Shown: positions 1 through 6,928, numbered from the stretch's first letter. The stretch: 11,969 nucleotides of DNA from Eubacterium sp. (GCA_017475785.1 JAFVEX010000058.1:1-11969), one strand, 5' to 3'. Made by a program: numbers and translations. Notes: generated by a model from the sequence alone, not told the origin.

Positions 1-1336
1 GTATGTGTGCGGCCCCACCGTATACAATTTTATCCACATCGGGAATGCACGTCCGATGATCGTGTTTGACACGGCCCGCAGATATTTTGAGTATAAGGGC
101 TTTGAGGTGAACTATGTATCGAACTTCACGGATGTAGACGACAAGATCATCGCAAAGGCCAACGAAGAGGGTGTCAGCGCCGACGAGATCTCGGAGCGTT
201 ACATCAAAGAATGCAAGCAGGACATGGCGGACATGAATGTGCGCCCGGCGACGACACATCCTCTGGCGACCCGTGAGATTCCGGGGATGATCGACATGAT
301 CACAAACCTCATCGAGCAGGGCTATGCCTATGACGTCAACGGAACCGTGTATTTCCGCACGCGTAAATTTGACGAGTACGGAAAGCTTTCCCACAAGAAT
401 CTGGATGATCTCCGGTCCGGTAACCGCGACCTGAAGGTGACAGGAGAGGACCAGAAGGAAGATCCGCTCGATTTCGTCCTCTGGAAGCCGAAGAAAGAGG
501 GAGAACCTTACTGGGACGCGCCGTGGAGCCAGGGCAGGCCGGGCTGGCACATTGAGTGCTCGGTTATGGCAAAGCATTACCTCGGCGACACCATCGACAT
601 TCACGCGGGCGGCGAGGATCTGATCTTCCCGCATCACGAGAACGAGATCGCGCAGAGCGAGTGCAGCAACGGCGTGCCGTTTGCCCATTACTGGCTGCAC
701 AACGCGTTCCTGAACATTGACAACCGCAAGATGAGTAAGTCGCTCGGAAACTTCTTTACGGTTCGTGACATCAAGGAAAAATATGACCTGATGGTGCTGC
801 GGTTCTTTATGCTGTCGGCACACTACAGGAGCCCGCTGAATTTCAGCGCTGAGATCATGGAATCCTCCAAAAACGCGCTGGAACGCATGGTGAACGCGGT
901 GGATCGCCTGAACGGCCTGATGCAGGCGGGAGAGAGCGGGGAGCCGCTGGAGGCCGAGCGCGCCGCGCTGGAAGAGATGAAGCAGTTCCGCGCGAAGTTT
1001 GAAGAAGCCATGGATGACGACATCAATACGGCGGATGCGGTCGCGGCGGTATTTGAACTGGTGAAATTTGCAAACACCGAAGTAAAAGAGGGTTGCACCC
1101 GGATTTTCGCGGAGCTGGTGAAGCAGGAGATCCTGACCCTCTGCGATATCCTCGGGCTGATTGTTGAGCGGAAGGAAGAAGTGCTGGACGAGGAGATCGA
1201 GGCGCTGATCGCGGAGCGGCAGGCTGCCCGCAAGGCGAAAAACTTTGCCCGCGCGGACGAAATACGTGACCAGCTGCAGGCACAGGGCATCATTCTGGAA
1301 GATACGAGAGAGGGCGTCAAGTGGAAGAGAGCCTGA
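1..1336 (+). CDS. cysS: Cysteinyl-tRNA synthetase (5'-truncated)
   Basis: Class I aminoacyl-tRNA synthetase that charges tRNA-Cys with cysteine in the cytoplasm. The reading frame is open from the window edge (first full codon TAT at 2), so the true start lies upstream; about 20-25 residues are missing compared with the usual ~465. Visible hallmarks are the N-terminal YVCGPTVYN segment, whose Cys is a zinc ligand in this family; the HIGN form of the HIGH motif at 35-46; the HIECS segment and the HAGGEDLIFPHHENE zinc/cysteine-site segment around 550-645; and KMSKS at 728-742. The C-terminal helical part ends with the family-typical ARADEIRDQL and GVKWKR segments. The stop codon (1334-1336) lies inside the 5' end of mrnC, so the two are translationally linked. 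This is the cysS-mrnC-rlmB order known from Bacillus. Identity is secure. Confidence 0.97.
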   Translation, partial: YVCGPTVYNFIHIGNARPMIVFDTARRYFEYKGFEVNYVSNFTDVDDKIIAKANEEGVSADEISERYIKECKQDMADMNVRPATTHPLATREIPGMIDMITNLIEQGYAYDVNGTVYFRTRKFDEYGKLSHKNLDDLRSGNRDLKVTGEDQKEDPLDFVLWKPKKEGEPYWDAPWSQGRPGWHIECSVMAKHYLGDTIDIHAGGEDLIFPHHENEIAQSECSNGVPFAHYWLHNAFLNIDNRKMSKSLGNFFTVRDIKEKYDLMVLRFFMLSAHYRSPLNFSAEIMESSKNALERMVNAVDRLNGLMQAGESGEPLEAERAALEEMKQFRAKFEEAMDDDINTADAVAAVFELVKFANTEVKEGCTRIFAELVKQEILTLCDILGLIVERKEEVLDEEIEALIAERQAARKAKNFARADEIRDQLQAQGIILEDTREGVKWKRA

Positions 1337-1788
1337 TGGGCAGCGGGATGCCGGAAAATGATCCTGGCGCGGAGCTTCTGGAACTTGTGAAACGTGTTTT
1401 CGGGGCGGAAGCGCAGGATCTGAGAACCTACTCCCCGCTGACACTGGCCTATATCGGAGACGCCGTATATGAGCTGCTGGTGCGCAGTTTTCTGGTGTGC
1501 GGCGGCAACGCGCCCGTAAATGAGCTGAACAGGCGCGCGAGCAGCTATGAGCGGGCGACGCGGCAGGCAAAGGTCGCCGGGGCAATTCTGGAAGAACTTT
1601 CGGAAGAAGAAACGACTGTCTACAGGAGGGGCCGCAACGCTCACAGCGCGACGCGCGCAAAAAACGCGGCCATGGGCGACTACCGCAGGGCAACCGGATT
1701 GGAAGCGCTTGTCGGGTATCTGTACCTGACAGGCAGGCTCTCACGCGCGGCGGAGCTGCTCAGACGCGGATTTGAGCAGACGGAATGA
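1321..1788 (+). CDS. mrnC: Mini-ribonuclease 3 (MrnC)
   Basis: Small RNase III-like enzyme that in Bacillus trims the ends of 23S rRNA precursor; it has the RNase III catalytic fold but no double-stranded-RNA-binding domain. The segment SPLTLAYIGDAVYELLVR holds the acidic catalytic signature (the IGDAVYE version of the RNase III box), followed by HSATRAKNAA and the C-terminal EALVGYLYLTGR helix, all typical of the family. Length is 155 residues from the GTG at 1321, slightly longer than usual because of a variable N-terminus. The GTG has GAGG at 1310-1313, 7 nt upstream. An in-frame ATG at 1336 overlaps the cysS stop as TGATG and is an equally possible start (150 residues) with a poorer Shine-Dalgarno. 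The conserved domain starts near residue 35, so function does not depend on this choice. It sits in the cysS-mrnC-rlmB operon. Confidence 0.93.
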   Translation: MEESLMGSGMPENDPGAELLELVKRVFGAEAQDLRTYSPLTLAYIGDAVYELLVRSFLVCGGNAPVNELNRRASSYERATRQAKVAGAILEELSEEETTVYRRGRNAHSATRAKNAAMGDYRRATGLEALVGYLYLTGRLSRAAELLRRGFEQTE

Positions 1789-1830
1789 CCGTCATGAAAG
1801 CAGACAGGCCGGAAGAGAAAGAGGGTTGAA

Positions 1831-2580
1831 ATGAGCAGCCGGAGTGAAGAAAACTATATCGAAGGAAGAAACCCTGTCCGCGAGGCATTTCAGGCCGGGA
1901 GAACGGTTGACAAGGTATTTGTGCAGGACGGGCTGCGTGACGGGGCAGTCTCGACGATTCTGCGCGCGGCGAAGAAGAGCGGGTCGCTGATCAATTATGT
2001 GACAAAAGAGCGGCTCGACCAGATGTCGGAAACAGGGGCACACCAGGGAGTGATCGCGGTCGTCGCCTCTTATCACTATGCTTCGGTGGAAGAGATTCTC
2101 AGCCGCGCGGAGGCGCGCGGCGAGCAGCCGTTTTTGTTTTTGCTGGATGGTATTGAAGATCCGCATAACCTCGGAGCGATTATCAGGACCGCGAATATGG
2201 CTGGGGCGCACGGCGTCATTATCTCCAGGCACCGCGCCGCCGGACTGACAGCGGCCGTCGCGAAAGCGTCCGCGGGAGCGATCAACTACACCCCGGTCGC
2301 GAAGGTCACAAATCTGAGCTCGGAAATCGACCGGCTCAAGGATAAGGGAATCTGGTTCGTCTGCGCGGATATGGACGGCAGCCCGATGTATGAACTCAAT
2401 CTGACGGGTCCCATCGGCGTCGTCATCGGAAATGAAGGCAAGGGCGTGAGCAGGCTTGTCCGGGAAAAATGTGATTTCACGGCGGCAATACCTACAAGAG
2501 GCGACATTGATTCGCTGAACGCGTCAGTCGCGGCAGGTGTGCTGGGGTTCGAAATTGTGCGCCAGAGGTATTTCAGATAG
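1831..2580 (+). CDS. rlmB: 23S rRNA (guanosine-2'-O-)-methyltransferase, RlmB/TrmH (SpoU) family
   Basis: SAM-dependent 2'-O-ribose methyltransferase of the SPOUT class; RlmB modifies a guanosine of the 23S rRNA peptidyl-transferase region. The protein has 249 residues, normal for the family. An N-terminal L30e-like RNA-binding domain begins with YIEGRNPVREAF. The knotted catalytic domain shows motif 1 (LDGIEDPHNLGAIIRTANMAG, with the conserved Asn and Arg), motif 2 (GVVIGNEGKGVSRLV) and motif 3 (IPTRGDIDSLNASVAAGV, with the SLN segment). The ATG at 1831 follows GAGGG (1821-1825) by 5 nt. A 42-nt gap separates it from mrnC and a 45-nt gap from sigH, in line with one operon. The family and likely 23S target are well supported by motifs and operon context; the exact nucleotide methylated is inferred from the family name. 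Confidence 0.93.
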   Translation: MSSRSEENYIEGRNPVREAFQAGRTVDKVFVQDGLRDGAVSTILRAAKKSGSLINYVTKERLDQMSETGAHQGVIAVVASYHYASVEEILSRAEARGEQPFLFLLDGIEDPHNLGAIIRTANMAGAHGVIISRHRAAGLTAAVAKASAGAINYTPVAKVTNLSSEIDRLKDKGIWFVCADMDGSPMYELNLTGPIGVVIGNEGKGVSRLVREKCDFTAAIPTRGDIDSLNASVAAGVLGFEIVRQRYFR

Positions 2581-2625
2581 TAAATAAATCTGATCATGAA
2601 ATAGAATTTCCAAGAGGTTTTATTG

Positions 2626-3288
2626 ATGAAAGGGGAATGGCCGGGGAAAAACCAGGAGCGGAGGTTCCGCGCGGAAGGCGCCGGGCAGCAGGAGGGAAAT
2701 CCTGCCGGGCCTCCGGATGAGGCGCTGGTACTGCGGTATCAGGAAGGCGACGCGGCAGCTGCAGACATCCTGCTGGAGCGGTATAAACAGCTTGTGCGGG
2801 CCCGCGCCCGCACATTGTATCTGGCAGGCGGTGATCAGGAGGATCTTCTGCAGGAGGGAATGCTGGGACTGTTCAAGGCGATCCGGCGGTATGATGCCGC
2901 CAGAGAGGATCACATGAGCTTCCGGAATTACGCGGCACTGTGCCTTGACAGGCAGATGTACTCGGCGATCCATTCTTCCCAGAGAAAAAAGCATCAGCCG
3001 CTGAATACGTCCGTGTCGCTCGATGCGCTTGAGCCGGGGGTGATCGACGGGAAGCTCGGGACAACCGACAGTCCGGAGGTATTGCTGCTGGGTGAAGAAT
3101 CGTTCCGGCAGATGCTGGAAGAAATCAGGCGTGCGCTGAGTCCGTACGAAGCTCAGGTGCTTGAATTGTATCTGGATGGCCTGAATTATCTGGAAATAGC
3201 ACAGAAGCTGGGGAAAAGTCCTAAGTCCGTCGACAACGCGCTGAATCGCATAAAAAACAAAGGATCTGCATTTTACTTAAAGCACTGA
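2626..3288 (+). CDS. sigH: RNA polymerase sigma factor, sigma-H (Spo0H)-like
   Basis: Sigma-70 family factor of about 220 residues, close in layout to Bacillus SigH, which drives early sporulation, competence and stationary-phase genes. Region 2 spans the segment from DEALVLRYQEGD through YKQLVRARARTLYL, GDQEDLLQEGMLGLFKAIRRYD (region 2.2) and FRNYAALCLDRQMYSAI (2.3/2.4). Region 4 is LSPYEAQVLELYLDGLNYLEIAQ followed by the helix-turn-helix KSPKSVDNALNRIKNK; the KSVDNAL..R(I/V)K segment is characteristic of SigH. The chosen ATG at 2626 has GAGG (2614-2617) 8 nt upstream; a TTG immediately before it is in frame but less likely. The first ~35 residues are charged and not conserved. Location directly after rlmB supports the SigH assignment, although B. 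subtilis has yacP in between. Whether the organism sporulates cannot be told from this window. Confidence 0.9.
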   Translation: MKGEWPGKNQERRFRAEGAGQQEGNPAGPPDEALVLRYQEGDAAAADILLERYKQLVRARARTLYLAGGDQEDLLQEGMLGLFKAIRRYDAAREDHMSFRNYAALCLDRQMYSAIHSSQRKKHQPLNTSVSLDALEPGVIDGKLGTTDSPEVLLLGEESFRQMLEEIRRALSPYEAQVLELYLDGLNYLEIAQKLGKSPKSVDNALNRIKNKGSAFYLKH

Positions 3289-3333
3289 TTTGCTCAATCC
3301 GCCGCGGCGGAAGGGACAAAATCAGTGTTTTTT
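3283..3333 (+). terminator. Rho-independent terminator of the cysS-sigH operon
   Basis: The 9-bp inverted repeat CACTGATTT (3283-3291) / AAATCAGTG (3319-3327) is followed directly by six T's (3328-3333). Between the arms lies a second self-complementary GC-rich block, CCGCCGCGGCGG (3299-3310), which would fold on top of the stem. The first arm includes the last His codon and the TGA stop of sigH. The A's before the left arm can pair with the T tract, so it may also work weakly on the opposite strand. Confidence 0.85.
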
Positions 3334-3469
3334 GTTGTTGGAAAAATGAATACGATTATTTTTGGAGACGATGAGACTGGCTGTGCATTTAATTCTGTCA
3401 CTTCGGAATCCGGGGATAAATAATTATACAATTCAATGAATATTTGATCACGCAAAATTCACAAATAGA

Positions 3470-3498
3470 TTGCAGAAGTATTAAATCTCTGATATGAT
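3470..3498 (+). promoter_or_regulatory. Extended -10 sigma-A-type promoter for the GH25 muramidase
   Basis: TATGAT (3493-3498) is a 5/6 match to the -10 box and is preceded by TGA (3490-3492), giving a full TGn extended -10 element. A weak -35, TTGCAG (3470-3475, only the TTG matching), lies 17 bp upstream. The predicted transcript would start near 3505, leaving a leader of about 90 nt before the ATG at 3595. There is no other strong promoter in the gap, and the sigH terminator isolates this gene from upstream transcription. Confidence 0.65.
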
Positions 3499-3508
3499 TA
3501 CCTTGTTT

Positions 3509-3561
3509 GCAATAATCGGAAAAATTGCGGTCATTGGAGACGCGGGACTAACCGGCGCCTC
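3509..3561 (+). promoter_or_regulatory. Structured 5' leader upstream of the muramidase gene
   Basis: Two inverted repeats fall in the predicted leader. GCAAT (3509-3513) / ATTGC (3524-3528) lies at the very 5' end of the transcript. GAGACGC (3537-3543) / GCGCCTC (3555-3561) forms a 7-bp stem with one A.C mismatch and an 11-nt loop that can close by two more G-C pairs. Only three T's follow the second stem, so it is not a convincing terminator. A mRNA-stabilising hairpin or protein/RNA control site is possible; no known riboswitch class is recognised. Confidence 0.35.
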
Positions 3562-3594
3562 TTTCGTGATATATTTAAGGAAGGAAGAGAATTT

Positions 3595-6500
3595 ATGCAG
3601 AAAACGCCCGGCAAACGGCATAAACTGATTGTGCTGATTCTGAGCCTGCTGCTGTCTGTGGAGACGGCAGCGGCCGGCGGAACAATCGTATTCGGAGAAG
3701 ATACGGATGCGATGGAGATCCAGGTGGAAGTTGAAAACACCGGAGAACGCCCGGATACTGGAGAGATAGAGACGGCCGGGACTGTTTCATCAGACACAGC
3801 CGGATACGTTTCGGAGGAGATGGACAGCGGGCAGGAGCAGGCGATTTCAGGGACAGAGGAGACGGACAGCGCGCAGGAACAGACAGTTTCAGGGGCAGAG
3901 GAGACGGACAGCGGACAGGGACAGACAGCTTCGGAGCCGGAGGTGACGCCGGAGGAAGTCGGAGAATCGATCCGTGAAATTGTTCAGGCTGTCGCCGAAC
4001 TGGCTGAGGCGGATGAAGCGTCTGTCGACGCACTGGATCAATTTATCCAGGAGACCCGGGAGCGGTATGATAATCTGCCGGAGGAAGGGCAGGCAGTACT
4101 CGAAGAGAGCCGCTCCATATTGGAAAATGCCGCGGTCTCAGTCGAGACGTATCAGGAAGCATGCCTTCAGCTGGAGGAGAACGGCCGGATCCTGCAGGAT
4201 CCGGGCGGCAGGGAAAACAGCTTCCGCTACATAAATGGCGAACCGATCGATGAGTCATTGATCATTGTCGAAGAAGAAATACAGGACGCGGCGCAGCTGG
4301 AGCTGGAGGAATTGTTCGGCGCCTCTGGGCAGGCAGACGCGGGGAATGCCAGCAAAGCCGTAGAAGAGACGACAGACAACGGCGGTGTCACGCAGCCTCC
4401 GGCAGAGCCCGGTTCACAAAGCAGCGGGCAGGGCAGCGCGGCAGAAAGTGTATATGACGGCCGTACCGGCAGTAATGACGCCGGCACACAAGAAGATCGT
4501 CAGGGCAGCGAAAATACTGGAAGCGGGAATGAGGCCGCACAAGACAGTCTTTCCGGCAGTGAATCCGGCAGCGCGCATGAAAACACGCACTACAGCCCCG
4601 CCAGTGGCGAAGGCAGCACACAGGAAAACGCCCGGTACAGTTCGTCCAGTGAATCCGGCAGTGCGCAGGAAAACACGAAGTACAGCCCTTCCAGTGGCGA
4701 TGGCAGCGCGCAGGAAAACGCCTGGTACAGTTCGTCCGGCGGCACTTCCGGCAGTGGACTGGAAAGCACACAGAATGCCCCGGATGGCAGTGCCGGCATC
4801 GGTCAGAAGGATGCGCAGAGCAGTCATGACAGTGGCGGCAGCGCACAGGAGGATTCACAGAACAGCGCCTCTGGCAGTGGGCTGGTAAACGCCCAGGATT
4901 CACAGAACAGCGCCTCCGGCAGTGGGTCAGAAAACGCTCAGGATTCGCAGGGCAGTTCCTCTGTCAGCAAGGGAGAATCCTCGCAGGGCAGTTCCTCCGT
5001 CAGCAAGGGAGAATCCTCACAGGGCAGCGTTTCCGGAAGCGGATCAGAAAATGTCCGGGGTACATCGGACGGCACACCCGGCAATCAGGCAGAAAACACC
5101 AAAAGCACGCAGAGCGGCACAGCCACTCGTTCGGAAAGCACAGCCACTCGTTTGGGAAGTACAGCCACTCGTTCGGAAAGTACAGCCGCTCATGCGGAAA
5201 ACACAGCCGCTGTGCAGAAAGGCCGGCCAAAGGCCAATGTCGCGCTGGTAAAAACGTCTGCAGGCCAGAAACTGATGGACTTGGACGAGGCGCAGCAGTG
5301 CGCGGCTTCGTCTGCGGAAGTTCACCAGGGAATCGACGTCAGCCACCACAACGGCAGCATTGACTGGGACACGGTCAAGGCGTCCGGGATCGAATTTGCG
5401 ATTATCCGCTGCGGACACGGCCACAAGCTGGATACCGGCGGGGATACTTACTGGCTCCGGAACATCCGTGAGGTCGAGCGCGTCGGACTGCCGTATGGAA
5501 TCTATTTCTACTCCTACGCGACGACAGTGGCAGGCGCGAAGCAGGAGGCGGCGACCACAGTGAGGCTGCTGAAGGGGCACAAGCCAAATCTTCCTGTGTT
5601 CTTCGACATGGAGGACTACACGCAGGCCGGACTGGATAATTCACTGAAAAACGAGATCGCGCTCACGTTCTGCAACGCGGTGGCGGCCGAGGGTTTTGAG
5701 GCCGGATTTTACTCGTACCTCTACTGGATTCAGGGATATATGAGTACATTTCTGTCAAAATCAAACTATCCCGTCTGGGTTGCCCAGTACGCCAGCAGAA
5801 CCACCTATAAAGGCGACTATGTCGCGTGGCAGTACTCCTCAAAGGGAAGTGTCAGCGGAATCGCCGGGTACGTCGACATGAATTACTGGTACGGCGCGCT
5901 TCAGATGGGTGCCGCGCAGATGGCCTCCACACTGAACGCCAGAAACCAGGTGAAAATCGACACAAAGATCGCGGCTCCGACGACGGCGGGCTCCTACACG
6001 CAGAAAAAGGTTACGGTGAAGGAAAACGGCGTCAGTACCACGAAGTGGATTATCGTGGAAAACACCACCGGCAGGCAGCTGAAGGGATTCGTCTATATTC
6101 CGAGCCTCAGCAAGATCTGTTATTTCGACAAGAACGGGTACAAGGTTTTTGGCAAGAAAAAGATCGGCGGAAAGTGGTATTATTTCGATACGACTACGGG
6201 GGCGATGCAGGTCGGGTTCCGGTATTTTGAAGATCAGGATAAGATCTGCTACTACAACGCGAACGGGCAGATGGCCGAGGGCAAGAAGAAAATCAACGGC
6301 TACTGGTATTACTTCAAGCCCGGCAGCGGCGCCATGAAACGGAGCGCGTTCCTGAAGGATTCCGGAAAGACATATTATTACGACAAATACGGACATGCGG
6401 TTTCCGGAGAACATAAAATCAAAGGGTACTGGTACTATTTCAGTCCTGCGAATTACACGATGAAGACCGGATTTCAGAAGATCGCCGGGACAGGCAAGAC

Positions 6501-6735
6501 CTGCTATTACAGCGCAAAAGGCAAACGCGCGTCAGGCATTCGTAAAATCAAGGGTTACTATTATTATTTTAATCCGTCGACCGGCGCGATGAAAAAGAGC
6601 GGCTTCCAATTTATTAAGTCAAAGAGCAAAAAGTGCTACTTTAACGCAAAGGGGCACATGCTGTTCGGAAGACACAAAATCAACGGCAGATGGTATTACT
6701 TTAATCCCAGAACAGGCGCGCTGACTGTTGGGTGA
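3595..6735 (+). CDS. Secreted GH25 muramidase with repeat-rich spacer and C-terminal wall-binding repeats
   Basis: Predicted extracellular lysozyme that cleaves the beta-1,4 MurNAc-GlcNAc bonds of peptidoglycan. Order of parts in the 1046 residues: signal peptide (1 to about 27, Lys/Arg-rich then LIVLILSLLL, likely cut after the TAAA stretch); three acidic 14-residue repeats (74-115); a helical module (about 117-203); a Ser/Gly/Gln/Asn-rich spacer of 15-, 12- and 7-residue repeats (about 235-540); the GH25 domain (about 576-767); and five aromatic CW-binding-type repeats (about 813-1046) with WYYF cores near 861, 904, 946, 989 and 1033. GH25 signatures are GIDVSHHNG (Asp581), the catalytic DxE in FFDMED (Asp671, Glu673), WVAQYAS and AWQYSS. 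The ATG at 3595 follows a purine-rich AAGGAAGGAAGAG. No LPXTG or membrane anchor is seen, so attachment is probably through the repeats. The last repeat ends at TGALTVG, short of a full unit. It could act in remodelling, cell separation or killing competitors. Confidence 0.92.
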   Translation: MQKTPGKRHKLIVLILSLLLSVETAAAGGTIVFGEDTDAMEIQVEVENTGERPDTGEIETAGTVSSDTAGYVSEEMDSGQEQAISGTEETDSAQEQTVSGAEETDSGQGQTASEPEVTPEEVGESIREIVQAVAELAEADEASVDALDQFIQETRERYDNLPEEGQAVLEESRSILENAAVSVETYQEACLQLEENGRILQDPGGRENSFRYINGEPIDESLIIVEEEIQDAAQLELEELFGASGQADAGNASKAVEETTDNGGVTQPPAEPGSQSSGQGSAAESVYDGRTGSNDAGTQEDRQGSENTGSGNEAAQDSLSGSESGSAHENTHYSPASGEGSTQENARYSSSSESGSAQENTKYSPSSGDGSAQENAWYSSSGGTSGSGLESTQNAPDGSAGIGQKDAQSSHDSGGSAQEDSQNSASGSGLVNAQDSQNSASGSGSENAQDSQGSSSVSKGESSQGSSSVSKGESSQGSVSGSGSENVRGTSDGTPGNQAENTKSTQSGTATRSESTATRLGSTATRSESTAAHAENTAAVQKGRPKANVALVKTSAGQKLMDLDEAQQCAASSAEVHQGIDVSHHNGSIDWDTVKASGIEFAIIRCGHGHKLDTGGDTYWLRNIREVERVGLPYGIYFYSYATTVAGAKQEAATTVRLLKGHKPNLPVFFDMEDYTQAGLDNSLKNEIALTFCNAVAAEGFEAGFYSYLYWIQGYMSTFLSKSNYPVWVAQYASRTTYKGDYVAWQYSSKGSVSGIAGYVDMNYWYGALQMGAAQMASTLNARNQVKIDTKIAAPTTAGSYTQKKVTVKENGVSTTKWIIVENTTGRQLKGFVYIPSLSKICYFDKNGYKVFGKKKIGGKWYYFDTTTGAMQVGFRYFEDQDKICYYNANGQMAEGKKKINGYWYYFKPGSGAMKRSAFLKDSGKTYYYDKYGHAVSGEHKIKGYWYYFSPANYTMKTGFQKIAGTGKTCYYSAKGKRASGIRKIKGYYYYFNPSTGAMKKSGFQFIKSKSKKCYFNAKGHMLFGRHKINGRWYYFNPRTGALTVG
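3814..3939 (+). repeat. 42-bp tandem repeat, 3 copies, in the muramidase gene
   Basis: Three consecutive 42-bp units start at 3814, 3856 and 3898 and encode 14-residue acidic units: EEMDSGQEQAISGT, EETDSAQEQTVSGA and EETDSGQGQTASEP. The first two are the most alike and the third decays at its end. They follow the signal peptide region and precede the helical module. Confidence 0.85.
4561..4959 (+). repeat. 45-bp (15-residue) tandem repeat array in the muramidase spacer
   Basis: Units begin at 4561, 4606, 4651, 4696, 4741, 4786, 4831 (a 39-bp short unit), 4870 and 4915. The first four follow a pattern like ESGSAQENTKYSPSS / GDGSAQENAWYSSSG and alternate in an A-B-A-B fashion, giving a 90-bp higher-order period (GAATCCGGCA at 4561 and 4651). 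The last two share SGSG..NAQDSQ. Length units are multiples of three, so copy-number changes would keep the frame. The alternate-frame open stretches here come from the skewed composition. Confidence 0.85.
4951..5022 (+). repeat. 36-bp direct repeat, 2 copies
   Basis: Two nearly identical 36-bp units start at 4951 and 4987 (GGCAGTTCCTC...), encoding GSSSVSKGESSQ twice; a third, diverged start (GGCAGCGTTTCC) follows at 5023. The copies differ at only a few bases, which suggests a recent duplication within the spacer. Confidence 0.85.
5119..5211 (+). repeat. 21-bp (7-residue) tandem repeat, 4 copies plus a partial
   Basis: Units start at 5119, 5140, 5161 and 5182, with a partial ACAGCCGCT at 5203. 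They encode TATRSES-, TATRLGS-, TATRSES- and TAAHAEN-type heptads. Unlike the acidic or neutral repeats before it, this block carries Arg, so the charge changes just before the catalytic domain. Confidence 0.85.
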
Positions 6736-6791
6736 GCAGAAATCTGCCTGCAGAGTTTGGCCTGCCAGGACACAAAAATTATAAATTATGA

Positions 6792-6820
6792 TTGAAAAAC
6801 CTGGCGCAATCATGTAGATT
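6792..6820 (+). promoter_or_regulatory. Possible sigma-A-type promoter for the L,D-transpeptidase
   Basis: TTGAAA (6792-6797, 5/6 match to the -35) is 17 bp from TAGATT (6815-6820, 4/6 match to the -10). It lies in the 193-nt gap after the muramidase stop, giving a leader of about 100 nt. An inverted repeat GCCAGG (6764-6769) / CCTGGC (6800-6805) brackets the -35 box and might be an operator, but the arms are short. No clear terminator separates the two genes, so read-through is also possible. Confidence 0.5.
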
Positions 6821-6866
6821 ATAAGAAGCACGCAATGAAATCGGACGATACTTTTTAAGGAAGACA

Positions 6867-6893
6867 TACAGCAGCACAGAAATACAGCAGCAC
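6867..6893 (+). repeat. 11-bp direct repeat in the transpeptidase leader
   Basis: TACAGCAGCAC occurs at 6867-6877 and again at 6883-6893 (16-bp period), in the leader just before the purine-rich ribosome-binding region. Two AGCAGGAG-like stretches follow; the second, AGGAGG at 6916-6921, is a perfect Shine-Dalgarno 7 nt before the ATG at 6929. The role of the repeat is unknown. Confidence 0.6.
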
Positions 6894-6928
6894 CATCCAG
6901 GAAAAGCAGGAGAGCAGGAGGAGAAAAA

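Larger units (their letters stand above)
3289..3594. other. Intergenic region between sigH and the muramidase gene
   Basis: This 306-nt non-coding stretch holds the sigH terminator at its left end, an AT-rich segment (about 3334-3469) in which I see no convincing gene or RNA, then a promoter (3470-3498) and a ~90-nt transcribed leader with two possible hairpins. A 25-codon open frame at 3346-3423 lacks a good ribosome-binding site and is not called. I do not recognise a known riboswitch consensus here. Confidence 0.7.

Noticed and set aside
823..1644. Long open frame on the minus strand (273 codons) opposite cysS and mrnC
   Set aside because: It lies opposite two well-supported conserved genes, and its Ser/Arg/Phe-rich product has no recognisable motif. 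It is a shadow of codon bias.
3346..3423. 25-codon small open frame after the sigH terminator (begins MNTIIFGDDETG)
   Set aside because: Only a weak purine run precedes it, no promoter lies between it and the terminator, and nothing supports translation.
3499..3594. c-di-GMP or c-di-AMP riboswitch before the muramidase
   Set aside because: I could not find the conserved core segments of these classes in the leader; only generic hairpins are visible.
4385..4903. Overlapping open frames on both strands (up to 171 codons, one Cys/Arg/His-rich) inside the muramidase spacer
   Set aside because: The repetitive, skewed composition of the spacer keeps other frames free of stops. The products are low-complexity mirror images of the repeats.
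4561..4959. CRISPR-like or mobile repeat array
   Set aside because: The units are contiguous, diverged, codon-phased and inside a coding frame, with no spacers. They are protein-level tandem repeats.
6764..6805. Inverted repeat GCCAGG / CCTGGC around the -35 box of the transpeptidase promoter
   Set aside because: Six-base arms 30 nt apart occur easily by chance; the sequence alone does not justify calling it an operator.
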